Counted from the first letter of the stretch, positions 15,501 to 22,817 are shown. The stretch: 25,822 nucleotides of DNA from CAZSHX01 sp964606895 (GCA_964606895.1 CAZSHX010000071.1:1-25822), one strand, 5' to 3'. Made by a program: numbers and translations. Notes: generated from the letters alone by a model not told the origin.

Positions 15501-18129
15501 CCCAAGATACTTTTGCAGAGTCGAGATATTCGGAATCATTTCCTGCAAGTGCAACAGGTCTTAGAGTCTTTTCTTCATCATATTCTACAAATCCTACCCA
15601 AGCTAATCTATAACCACCTTCTTCAACTATTATTCTACAAACTTCATTCAATAAAACTCCTTCATCATTAGAACGAATCAGTGTTTGATTGGTATCGCTA
15701 AGCATACGAAGGGATCTATTCATTCGGAAAATTTCCAGTTCCTTCTGTTTGTACTCTGTGATATCCTGAATCACACCAATAGCACGTGTTGGAGCACCTT
15801 TTTCATCTATTATACGATATGCGATTGAATGTATGACACGGGCAGACTCGCCGCTTGCTGGATTGATTACGAACTCAAAATCATACGGTGTACCATGGTT
15901 AACTAAATCCATAAGTGCCTGACGAATCTTTGCATTATCAGGAATACAGGCGGCCACTTTTTCAATATTAGTTTCATTCCCCTGTAAAGGCATCAAACCA
16001 TATATCCGGAAAAACTCATCAGAACCGAATACTTTACCCGTGGAAACATCGAATTCCCAGTTGCCTATTTGTGCCATCTGCTGAGCTTTTTTTAAAATGG
16101 ATTCGCTGTTTTTTAATGTTTCTTTCGTTTTTTGAAGCTCAAAGTTTGTGGATATCAATTCTTTATTGATCTCCAACAATCTTTTACTTTCATTTTCTAA
16201 TGCCATTTCCATCTTCTTACGCTCAGTGATGTCGCGTACCAAAGCCATGTTGTAGCCCTTACTATCGTATTCAAAGTAGTTAGCATTGATTTCAACAGGA
16301 AAAATACGTCCATCCTTTGCCTTGTGGCGGCCCTCGAGTGTGATTGAACGTTGGGATTTAAGGTCTCGCCAATGGTCATACCATCGCTCCATTGGGAAAT
16401 CGGGGTCAACATCCGGTACGCCCATACCAAGTAGTTCAGAACGAGTGTAACCCATAATTCGGCATGACTCATCGTTAACAAGTTGAAATTGCGAATTTTC
16501 ATCAGTCAAAAAAGCCGCTTCATGCACATTGTTCAGAGCAAAGCTCATAAGTGCAATACTCTGCTCGGCTTGCTTGCGTTCCGTAATATCAATAAAAGTG
16601 ACTATGACTTGTATTATTTCATTTTCCATTCCAAAAACAGGGTCTGCATTGACCAAAACCAATATATCTTTTTTCTGTTCATTATTAGGATGGTGAAGTC
16701 TTATGATGAAATTTCTAAGAGATTGGCGAGTTGTCATTACTTGGTTAACAGGGTATTCTTCTAACGGCAGGACAGAACCATCTTCCCGCGAAAAATGCCA
16801 ATCAGGGTCAAATCCGGTTTTACCCAATAATTGATCCTCTGTTAATCCGAGTAATTCTTGTGCTTTAAAATTTGAAATTATTATTTTTGTATCTTCTCCA
16901 TGAACAACAACTGCGGCTTGAATTTTCTGAATCAGAGTTCTGAATTTTTCTTCGCTTTCCATAAGGCTATGTAATACCAATAAACTGGTTAACGAATCGC
17001 TCAATCGCTTACTGATTTCCTGGAACAATAACTTCTCTGAATCTGTCCAGACTCTTGGATAAGAACATTGATGCATGCCGAATGCCCAAGGTTTATCTAT
17101 TTTAGGGTAAACAGGAATCAACATCATTGATTGAACTTCAAAATTCTCTGCACTAACTTTATTAATCGGTTTTTCACTTCCGAGAACATAAGTCACAGGA
17201 ATGGAAGATTCCAATGCCTCTTGCAAATTCATTGCCATGTCTTGTGGCATGGGCAGATCCATATTAAAGAACTTAGCACCCGGATATTCAGGTTTGGTGA
17301 TTTCCATAGGTACACGAAAAGTTGGAGAATCCGGGTCGCACGGATAAAAAAGCCAAATCCTGTCGCAGTCAAATATTTCGAGAACTGTTTCAAGAACATC
17401 ACCCATCATTGTATTTATGTTTGTGGATCCTTTCATTGAATTATTCACTTTATTCAGACATTCAAAAAAATGCAAATATTCACGGCGAACTTTTTCAGCC
17501 TGCTTCCACTCGGTAATATCTCTGGTAATTCCCTGAATGTTTTGAAGTTTATTATTATTATCAGAAATATACTTTAAATTCACTTGACAATTTATTATTC
17601 GTCCATCTTTACATTTAGCATCTAAATCTAAAATTTTGCTTTTTCCAGTATCTAATTCATTATTTTTAAACTGTAATAATGATGATTGGATATTATCATA
17701 CACTCTTTGATTAGAATCAGGGGTTAAAATTTCTTCAAATGACATATTCATTGCCTCTTGGGCTGTATAGCCCTGAATATTGAAAATTGACGGACTGATA
17801 TAAGTAAATTTCATTGAAGGAATATCAAAAAGCCAAATAATATCTGACGCATTTTCCGAGAGGAGACGGTACTTTTCTTCGCTTTCATTTTGTTTTTTGA
17901 GATATTTTTTCAACAAAAAGAATAGAATAATTGTAGTAACAAATATAAAAAATATTCCTTTAATAGTATGAAAGGTACTCATTAAATTAATATTGATTAT
18001 TGCTATTGCTGAGTCTAGAATTCTATCAGACAAGATTATCCATAACATTCCTAAAATCAAATAAATTACAACTATTTGATTTTCAAATTTCCAATTCTTA
18101 GGTAAGGTTGTTTTCATTTTTCTACCCAT
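12553..18129 (-). CDS. giant hybrid sensor histidine kinase with 8 PAS, 2 GAF and REC
   Basis: An 1858-aa membrane-anchored hybrid kinase. Two N-terminal helices (about 17-36 and 57-74) enclose a short ~20-residue periplasmic loop, so sensing is probably cytoplasmic. Then: PAS 84-208, GAF ~235-388, PAS 391-518, PAS 523-638, PAS 678-794, GAF ~820-970, PAS 988-1104, PAS 1112-1228, PAS 1235-1355, PAS 1362-1475. Each PAS ends in a DITE/DITT-type linker. HisKA has H1506 in SHEIRTPLNG; the ATPase has N1624/N1625, DTGVGIPE (1652-1659) and GAGLGLS (1682-1688). The REC domain has E1748/D1749/D1750, phosphoacceptor D1793 in LMDIRMPVMDG, and K1843. All catalytic residues are present; no output domain follows, so a phosphotransfer partner must be elsewhere. 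Start uncertain: M1 lacks a ribosome site, whereas M5 (18117) has GGGTAG upstream. Followed by an MFS gene. Confidence 0.95.
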   Translation of the reverse strand: MGRKMKTTLPKNWKFENQIVVIYLILGMLWIILSDRILDSAIAIININLMSTFHTIKGIFFIFVTTIILFFLLKKYLKKQNESEEKYRLLSENASDIIWLFDIPSMKFTYISPSIFNIQGYTAQEAMNMSFEEILTPDSNQRVYDNIQSSLLQFKNNELDTGKSKILDLDAKCKDGRIINCQVNLKYISDNNNKLQNIQGITRDITEWKQAEKVRREYLHFFECLNKVNNSMKGSTNINTMMGDVLETVLEIFDCDRIWLFYPCDPDSPTFRVPMEITKPEYPGAKFFNMDLPMPQDMAMNLQEALESSIPVTYVLGSEKPINKVSAENFEVQSMMLIPVYPKIDKPWAFGMHQCSYPRVWTDSEKLLFQEISKRLSDSLTSLLVLHSLMESEEKFRTLIQKIQAAVVVHGEDTKIIISNFKAQELLGLTEDQLLGKTGFDPDWHFSREDGSVLPLEEYPVNQVMTTRQSLRNFIIRLHHPNNEQKKDILVLVNADPVFGMENEIIQVIVTFIDITERKQAEQSIALMSFALNNVHEAAFLTDENSQFQLVNDESCRIMGYTRSELLGMGVPDVDPDFPMERWYDHWRDLKSQRSITLEGRHKAKDGRIFPVEINANYFEYDSKGYNMALVRDITERKKMEMALENESKRLLEINKELISTNFELQKTKETLKNSESILKKAQQMAQIGNWEFDVSTGKVFGSDEFFRIYGLMPLQGNETNIEKVAACIPDNAKIRQALMDLVNHGTPYDFEFVINPASGESARVIHSIAYRIIDEKGAPTRAIGVIQDITEYKQKELEIFRMNRSLRMLSDTNQTLIRSNDEGVLLNEVCRIIVEEGGYRLAWVGFVEYDEEKTLRPVALAGNDSEYLDSAKVSWGDNERGRGPGGTAIRTGLPCIIRNIISDPSFEPWRDTAIKQGYNSIIALPLICEFQALGAIGIYSIEADAFDKNEVEILKEMASDLAFGINSIRIRNQKDIAEESLRINEARLNEAQHIAHIGSWELDIVNNVLTWSDEIYRIFEIDPSKFEASYEAFLDTIHPDDREQVNFAYTNSLETHTAYSIEHRLLFAEGRLKYVHEQCDTFYNIDEKPLYSLGIVQDITERKLAEESLNESWQLYRQIVDLSIDMIVIHQQGKIVFINDEGLKMVGASKSEQIIGRSVLEFVHPINREISQERMQLGLAMGERSPLFEQKMFRLDGTEIDIEVRGMPIIYRGEEAIQFVARDITERKRSEEDLRESETKFRVMFESSRDAIGVSKNGFHVFANPAYMNLFGYQTQDQLVDVSILENIAPSHRQQIIQNVKDRSSKDNTPLTFYETRGRKTDGTEFDMEVKVSTYELHNESYTLVTIRDITTRKRIEEEISKLSKGIENSPVSVIITNNSGIIEYVNPRFCELTGYMKSEILGRNPKILKSGNTSNAEYKILWDTIISGNIWKGEFYNRKKNNEYYWESASIAPIFNKEHEITHFIAIKEDITEKKKLLIELVASKEKAEESEKLKTAFLQNISHEIRTPLNGILGFSKLLQADDLTKEDIKEFTGIIQKSGNRLMETVGNVLDISKIETGLTVLHNTNYFVNTLLSDLFNFFSESANSKGLKFNYHCYFENDQSMIFSDESKLNQILTNLINNALKFTSEGKIEFGYNIKNNDIVFYVKDTGVGIPEDLKHRIFTRFAQVNLSISRGYEGAGLGLSICKGLVELLGGRIWFESEVDKGTTFFFKLPYQSKAEKAESPKQETEFSEKKGRIKILIVEDDSDSNLYYSIILGNENYELLFVENGAKAVEIVKHTLDIDLILMDIRMPVMDGIEATKIIKQIKPELPIIAQTAYAFSEERENILASGCDDYVSKPILKADLLRLIEKYR

Positions 18130-18164
18130 GAATAATTAATTAAAAAATATTCAAAAAGACAATG

Positions 18165-18172
18165 CAAATTTA
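18165..18172 (-). promoter_or_regulatory. candidate -7 element for the hybrid kinase
   Basis: The minus strand reads TAAATTTG (18172-18165), an exact TAnnTTTG about 36 bases before the kinase start. No TTG is found at the expected distance upstream, so this is a weak call. Confidence 0.35.
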
Positions 18173-18461
18173 AGAGATTTTTTGTAATTATATTTTTTTA
18201 TTTTTAAAAATTATAATCAACTAATAATGAGTTTAATTTTGAAAAAATCATGGTCGCAGAAAAATTTTATTATCGGTCATTTGCTGTATTTCTGAAATGA
18301 AATGTGTTGAAATTCTACCAGAAATCATGCTTTGAAATCAATATAACTTAAAAATATTTTATGATCACAATTTTCAATTTTGTTCGCTTATTTTATAAAG
18401 TATAAAAATACCGGTCACTAATTTAATGCAGAGATTAACCTAATGGGATTTATAAAGTATT

Positions 18462-18484
18462 CTTTCATGAAATTTTCATGAAAG
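18462..18484. promoter_or_regulatory. 23-bp perfect palindrome, candidate operator
   Basis: The arms are CTTTCATGAAA (18462-18472) and TTTCATGAAAG (18474-18484) around one central T. Equivalently, two copies of the self-complementary TTTCATGAAA lie 11 bases apart, about one helical turn. It directly precedes a TATAAT and a TTG/TAnnTTTG promoter match reading towards 18660. Binding by a dimeric regulator is inferred; the regulator is unknown. Confidence 0.45.
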
Positions 18485-18486
18485 GA

Positions 18487-18519
18487 TTGATATATAATAA
18501 CATAAAAAAAATATATTTG
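18487..18519 (+). promoter_or_regulatory. candidate promoter for the lysine-rich protein gene
   Basis: TTG (18487-18489), 22 bases, then TATATTTG (18512-18519). A TATAAT lies between at 18493-18498. If used, the leader would be about 135 nt. The local sequence is nearly all A/T, so the match carries limited weight. Confidence 0.35.
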
Positions 18520-18650
18520 AAAAAAATTCATTTTTCATTAAACTATTTTTGAACTTCATTAGTCTATCAATATGTGAGCGAAACAAAATTTGAAATTTAA
18601 ACCGGTTAAAAAAAATTCACTCAAATAATATATTTTTAATTTTAATATTC

Positions 18651-18655
18651 GGAGG
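18651..18655 (+). promoter_or_regulatory. strong Shine-Dalgarno site for the lysine-rich protein
   Basis: GGAGG ends four bases before the ATG at 18660. It is the best ribosome site in the window and suggests efficient translation. Confidence 0.7.
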
Positions 18656-18659
18656 AATC

Positions 18660-18989
18660 ATGAAAAGGACATTTGTCGCAACACTCGTTGCATTAGCAGT
18701 ATTATTCAGCTATGGTTTTGCACAGCAAGACAATAAAGTCGAAAAAGCAAAGATAAAAGCCGCCAAAGTACAGGTTAAAGAAGGCAAGAAAGAAATAAAA
18801 ACAGCCAAAACCGACGCAAAAGCAGTCCGTCAGGAAGTCAAAGACGGCAAGTTGACAAAAGATCAGGCAAAACCTGAACTCAAAAAAGATAAAAAAGAAG
18901 TCAAAGCAGGAATGAAAGAAGTCAAGCAAGGCAAGAAGGAATTACGCAAAGCAAGAAAAGAGCTTCATAAGGATAAGAAAGTAAAGTAG
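18660..18989 (+). CDS. lysine-rich secreted protein with heptad-like repeats
   Basis: A 109-aa protein not assigned to a family. The signal peptide is clear (MKR, hydrophobic core to about 20, cleavage near FAQ-Q at 22). The remaining ~87 residues contain 30 lysines plus acidic residues and almost no aromatic or large hydrophobic residues apart from regularly spaced V/I/L. Recurrent units such as VKEGKKEIKTAK, VKAGMKEVKQGKKELRKARKELHK suggest a charged single helix or coiled coil in the periplasm or outside. It has a strong ribosome site and is followed, 36 bases past its stop, by an intrinsic terminator, pointing to abundant short transcripts. The next gene starts after one base. Polyanion or lipid A/DNA binding is conceivable, but there is no direct evidence. 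Confidence 0.8.
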   Translation: MKRTFVATLVALAVLFSYGFAQQDNKVEKAKIKAAKVQVKEGKKEIKTAKTDAKAVRQEVKDGKLTKDQAKPELKKDKKEVKAGMKEVKQGKKELRKARKELHKDKKVK

Positions 18990-18990
18990 C

Positions 18991-19986
18991 ATGATTTTAA
19001 TCAAAGTGCTGTCTTCAATCTCAAACAAGCATCTTGCCTCGGCAGGGTGCTTGTTTTTTTCTTTGCTGGTGTTTTGGTTTATCTCAACTCCCTTGCACTC
19101 ACAGGAAAATCCTGTAATTAATTCTCAATTGCAAATTGAACCCGATTCTCTTAGTGCTGATGAAAATGACAGCCTTGTCATTGAAGAAGATGTTGCCGTT
19201 GAGGAAAGTGATTCCCTTAATACATCTGAAGATGAGAATATACCTGAAACCAATTGGACTTTTGATCTTGGAAGCAGTTATCGAACAAAGCAGGTTCAAA
19301 AAGGAGTTGTTAATAATAACGGGAAACCTGTTCTTGTTAATTCTATAGAAATTTCCCATGATTTTGGTTTTAATTTGGGTTTGGACGCAACCAAGGAAAT
19401 CGGAACAAAAAGATATGTTGATAACTGGAGCTTTAACCTTGGTTATGATTATTCATGGACAAATTGGATGAGTACAAGTGCGTCCTACTCAAAAACTGAT
19501 TATACAAAGGACACAACTAATATTTTCAGTTCTGCGAACAATAATTTTTCCTTTGCTCTTGATTTTATGATTGATAAATTGTTAATTGATTTTTCTTATG
19601 ACCTTCTATTTGGAAATGACAGATTCAACTATTTTGGGCTTGCTCTAATGAGGAGTTTCAAATTTTTCGATGATTTCAAAGTCATACCGATGTTCAGTCT
19701 GCAATATGCCTACTATACTCTCAACATTAAAGATGCAACCTCCGTATTGTCTGAAGCCAAGATAAAAAAATTATTGAAAAACTACAAAGGTAATAAGAAA
19801 GATTTTACTATCACCGAAAGTGGGTTTAGCGATGCAAGCCTGAGTTTGAAATTCGCTTATAATCTTGGTAAAGGATTTGAGCTATATTTTTCTCCATCTC
19901 TTAATTATACTCTCATGGATTTATCTGCAAAAACTACAGTTCAATTCATCGGTTCAGTAGGAATTAATTATTCTCTCGACTTCTAA
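18991..19986 (+). CDS. outer-membrane beta-barrel protein, signal peptide overlaps a terminator
   Basis: A 331-aa protein, probably exported: hydrophobic stretch LFFSLLVFWFI (21-31) with cleavage near HSQ (38). An acidic Ser/Asp/Glu segment (about 45-85) follows, then alternating aromatic/polar strands (WTFDLGSSYRTK, WSFNLGYDYSWT, FSFALDFMIDKLL, ending SVGINYSLDF) typical of an 8-12-strand barrel with a terminal aromatic. DUF3078-like barrels are similar; assignment is tentative. The frame opens at ATG 18991, one base past the previous stop. Codons 12-24 are also the stem and T-run of a strong terminator (19026-19060), so expression requires readthrough or a start inside the T-run, e.g. TTG at 19051. 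Function unknown. Confidence 0.75.
   Translation: MILIKVLSSISNKHLASAGCLFFSLLVFWFISTPLHSQENPVINSQLQIEPDSLSADENDSLVIEEDVAVEESDSLNTSEDENIPETNWTFDLGSSYRTKQVQKGVVNNNGKPVLVNSIEISHDFGFNLGLDATKEIGTKRYVDNWSFNLGYDYSWTNWMSTSASYSKTDYTKDTTNIFSSANNNFSFALDFMIDKLLIDFSYDLLFGNDRFNYFGLALMRSFKFFDDFKVIPMFSLQYAYYTLNIKDATSVLSEAKIKKLLKNYKGNKKDFTITESGFSDASLSLKFAYNLGKGFELYFSPSLNYTLMDLSAKTTVQFIGSVGINYSLDF
19026..19060 (+). terminator. intrinsic terminator inside the start of the barrel gene
   Basis: The 12-bp stem is CAAGCATCTTGC (19026-19037) with GCAGGGTGCTTG (19042-19053), with two G-U pairs and a CTCG loop, followed by seven Ts (19054-19060). It stands 37 bases after the stop of the lysine-rich protein gene, which it should terminate. 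It lies wholly within the N-terminal codons of the next gene. Confidence 0.85.
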
Positions 19987-20078
19987 AATATTTCTCATCG
20001 GCAATATAATTTCAAAATAAATCCCTTACCAATACTTCTTATTAACCTTAAAAATAAATTTTTATTCAAGGCTAAATT

Positions 20079-21356
20079 ATGAATATTTTGGCGATGATAA
20101 TAGATATATTAAAAGCAACATGGCTGTTGTATATTGAGATGGCTCCTTATATAATGTTCGGTTTGCTTTTTGTTGCTCTGCTTAATATGTTTTTTACAAA
20201 AGAACTAATCATTAAGCATGTCGGTAAGGATAATTTCTGGTCGGTTTTCAAAGCCGCTCTTTTCGGTGTTCCTTTGCCTCTGTGCTCTTGCGGGGTAATT
20301 CCATCTGCTGTGTATATGGCTAAAAACGGTGCATCAAAAGGCAGTGTTGTTTCATTTCTGATTTCAACACCTCAAACGGGAATTGACAGCATCATTGCTA
20401 CTTGGGGAATCCTTGGACCTGTTTTTGGGATATTCCGTCCATTTGCCGCTTTTGTTATGGGGTTGTTCGGCGGAACATTTACCCGCTTTCTAAATGTCGA
20501 AAAACCCGAGGAAAAAGCCGACCGAAGTTCGGCATTAGGAATTGAAAATTATTCCCCAAAGCTCGAAATTAAAGACAGAATCAAAAATACTCTAAGATAT
20601 GCATTCATTGAGTTTATTGATGATATTTCAAATCAATTTATTGTTGGTTTGTTTATTGGCGGACTTATTGCATATTTCATCCCTGATGGATTTTTTGCAG
20701 ATATTGGCATCAGCAGCGGAATCCCGGCAATGTTACTCATGGTTGCAATCGGAATCCCGATGTATGTCTGTGCAACTGCATCAATTCCCATAGCTGTGAC
20801 TTTGATGATGAAAGGGTTTTCGCCGGGTGTGGCTTTTGTGTTCCTTGCCGCGGGACCTGCAACTAATGCCGCTTCTATTTCCATCTTGCTCAAAGTTCTG
20901 GGTAAAAAAGTTACTTTCGCGTTTTTGGCTACTATAACTATTTCCTCGATTGCATTTGGTCTTTTACTTGATTGGATATATATCAATTTTGCCATAGACC
21001 CGCACTCGACGATGAATCATCTCCACAATCACAATGAAATGAGCCTTGGGTGGTTTGAGATAACCGTAATTGCGATTTTTTCTTTATTACTCGCATCATC
21101 ATTATTCAGAAAATTCATTTATTATAAATTTATTAAAAAGGAAAAAGCAATGGAAAACTCCAATGCCCAAAAAATCAATATCGAAGGTATGACATGTAAT
21201 CACTGCGTCATGAATGTCAAGAAAGCAATCGCGGGAACTCCGGGCGTGACAGAATCAGAAGTCAGTTTGAATGATAATGCCGCGTATGTGAAAGGTGCTG
21301 TAAGCTACGATGTACTCAAAAAAGCAATTGAAGATGTAGGCTACAAAGTAGTATAG
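20079..21356 (+). CDS. SO_0444-type Cu/Zn permease (ArsP-like) fused to an HMA domain
   Basis: A 425-aa membrane protein. Residues ~1-350 are the predicted permease fold (ArsP / SO_0444 group): GVPLPLCSCGVIPSA (63-77) with C69-x-C71, STPQTGIDS (96-104), MYVCATASIPIA (228-239) with C231, and GPATN (259-263). A His-rich loop (H309, H314, H316, H318) precedes the last helix. The C-terminal 60 residues are a heavy-metal-associated domain with GMTCNHC (370-376; C373, C376), which would collect or deliver Cu(I)/Zn. The fused form is typical of the family described as Cu/Zn efflux transporters. No clear promoter or metal operator was found in the 92-base gap upstream. A bidirectional terminator follows. 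Confidence 0.9.
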   Translation: MNILAMIIDILKATWLLYIEMAPYIMFGLLFVALLNMFFTKELIIKHVGKDNFWSVFKAALFGVPLPLCSCGVIPSAVYMAKNGASKGSVVSFLISTPQTGIDSIIATWGILGPVFGIFRPFAAFVMGLFGGTFTRFLNVEKPEEKADRSSALGIENYSPKLEIKDRIKNTLRYAFIEFIDDISNQFIVGLFIGGLIAYFIPDGFFADIGISSGIPAMLLMVAIGIPMYVCATASIPIAVTLMMKGFSPGVAFVFLAAGPATNAASISILLKVLGKKVTFAFLATITISSIAFGLLLDWIYINFAIDPHSTMNHLHNHNEMSLGWFEITVIAIFSLLLASSLFRKFIYYKFIKKEKAMENSNAQKINIEGMTCNHCVMNVKKAIAGTPGVTESEVSLNDNAAYVKGAVSYDVLKKAIEDVGYKVV

Positions 21357-21370
21357 AAGATATATTTTCC

Positions 21371-21402
21371 AAAAAAAAACCACTCAGAAAGTGGTTTTTT
21401 TT
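21371..21402. terminator. bidirectional intrinsic terminator
   Basis: AACCACT (21378-21384) pairs with AGTGGTT (21390-21396) around the loop CAGAA. The stem is flanked by an A-run on the left (21371-21379) and a T-run on the right (21395-21402), so it ends transcription from both the permease gene and the convergent regulator gene. Confidence 0.85.
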
Positions 21403-21404
21403 GT

Positions 21405-22817
21405 TTATTCTCTAATTCTGGATTTTCTTACTCTGAATAATTGTGTGTTTATTCCGTATCTGCGTACTTTGTTGTGCAGTGTTTCTCTGCTGATTCCCAA
21501 AAGTGCGGCGGCTTTGCTGACATTACCTTCACATCTTTCGAGGGTTTGCTCGATTTTCTTTCTGTCAACTTCCGCAATATCTTCTTTCAATGTACGAGAA
21601 CTTGAAATCAGCATATCCCCATGGTCATCAATCATTTGTTCGGACGGACCCGAAGAAATAATTTTGTGCAGGTCGGCAACTTCAATTTGCTCGCTTGAAG
21701 CAGTTTGCAGAGTCACTCTAATTACGCTGGATAATTCCCTGACGTTCCCGCCCCAGTCCTTTTCCTGCAAAAATTCAATTGCAGAAGGAGAGAAATAGCG
21801 TGAGTCGGCATACTCGGTATTATGTTTCAATAAATAGTGGTCAACAATTTCAGGAACATCTTCTCTGCGTTCTCTGAGCGGTGGAATGTGAATTTCGCAT
21901 TCTCTGAGTCTATGATAAAGCTGTTCGCGGAATTTCGATTCCTTCATCGCAAAAAGCAAATCTTTATCAGTTGCCGAGATAAAGCGAACATCAAGCTCTT
22001 CAGTTTCAGTCGAGCCTACTTTGCGAATCAGTTTTTCTTCAATCGGGATAAACAAATTTGATTGCAAATCGAGTGTTAAATCTCCGATTTCATCAAGGAA
22101 AAGAGTTCCTTTGTGTGCCTGTTGGAACAGACCTTTTTTTGTGTCGGTAGCACCCGAAAATGAACCTTTGTTATGCCCGAAAAGCTCACTCTGGAAAAGC
22201 TCACGGGGAATATTAGGAATATCAACGGTAACGAACGGGTATTTCGAGCGGCGGCTTGCAGAGTGCATAGCCTTGGCAACAAGCTTTTTGCCTGTACCTG
22301 TTTCGCCTGAAATCAGAACATTCAAATCAGTTCTTCCGAATCTGATAATCGAGTCGCCAAGCTCAATCATTGACTTGCTTTTTCCTATGATGCCGTGAAC
22401 TTCCAGGAATTTCTGGATTTCTTTGGCTTCGCCATGGAATTCAATTCTTTCCATAGCACTGCTGATAACTCCCTTAATCCGTTCTTTGCTTAGGATGGAT
22501 TTTTCTATAAAATTCATTGCTCCAAGCTTGGTGGCTCTAACTGCTGTTTCGATTGTTCCTTTTCCTGTTATCATAACAACAGGTATTGCCGGATATCTTC
22601 TTCTGCATTGTTCCAGCACATCAATGCCATTTAGTTTGGCTTCAGGACCAAATTCTATATCTAAAAGGATTACTCCGAACTTCCTGTGATATTTTTCCAG
22701 AAACAACAAAGCCTCTTCAGGATCCTGTATGGTATGTGTTTCATAACCGAAGGACTGAACAATGTCAGCAAGTGTTGAACAGAAATCATGATTATCGTCT
22801 GCTATTAATACGTTCAT
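21405..22817 (-). CDS. NtrC-family sigma-54-dependent response regulator
   Basis: A 470-aa REC-AAA+-Fis protein. The receiver has D7/D8, phosphoacceptor D53 in ILLDIE, T84 and K106. The central ATPase has Walker A GETGTGKK (171-178), Walker B GTLFLDE (237-243), FREQLYHRL (297-305), IPPLRERREDV and WGGNVREL (355-362). The C-terminal Fis helix-turn-helix is at about 423-455 (EGNVSKAAALLGISRETLHNKVRRYGI region). The sigma-54-contacting loop reads GSFSGA (218-223) rather than GAFTGA. No kinase gene is adjacent, so it is an orphan regulator here. It is convergent with the permease gene and divergent from the OmpA-like gene across a 184-base gap. No -24/-12 promoter was found in the gaps of the window, so its targets probably lie elsewhere. 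Confidence 0.93.
   Translation of the reverse strand: MNVLIADDNHDFCSTLADIVQSFGYETHTIQDPEEALLFLEKYHRKFGVILLDIEFGPEAKLNGIDVLEQCRRRYPAIPVVMITGKGTIETAVRATKLGAMNFIEKSILSKERIKGVISSAMERIEFHGEAKEIQKFLEVHGIIGKSKSMIELGDSIIRFGRTDLNVLISGETGTGKKLVAKAMHSASRRSKYPFVTVDIPNIPRELFQSELFGHNKGSFSGATDTKKGLFQQAHKGTLFLDEIGDLTLDLQSNLFIPIEEKLIRKVGSTETEELDVRFISATDKDLLFAMKESKFREQLYHRLRECEIHIPPLRERREDVPEIVDHYLLKHNTEYADSRYFSPSAIEFLQEKDWGGNVRELSSVIRVTLQTASSEQIEVADLHKIISSGPSEQMIDDHGDMLISSSRTLKEDIAEVDRKKIEQTLERCEGNVSKAAALLGISRETLHNKVRRYGINTQLFRVRKSRIRE

Larger units (their letters stand above)
18130..18659. other. 530-base divergent intergenic region
   Basis: A very AT-rich gap between the minus-strand kinase gene and the plus-strand lysine-rich protein gene. 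No ORF, tRNA or known riboswitch is visible. It contains the candidate kinase -7 element (18165-18172), a 23-bp perfect palindrome (18462-18484), a TATAAT (18493-18498), a TTG/TAnnTTTG pair on the plus strand (18487-18519), and a short AACCGGTT palindrome (18600-18607). Both flanking genes are probably transcribed from here. Confidence 0.5.

Noticed and set aside
18130..18659. tRNA, small RNA or riboswitch in the long divergent gap
   Set aside because: No cloverleaf, conserved aptamer core or hairpin followed by a U-run was found; only the palindrome and promoter-like elements are supportable.
21391..21798. 135-codon plus-strand frame opposite the sigma-54 regulator
   Set aside because: It lies fully antisense to a well-supported gene, its sequence is low-complexity Ser/Leu, and the first codons overlap the bidirectional terminator.
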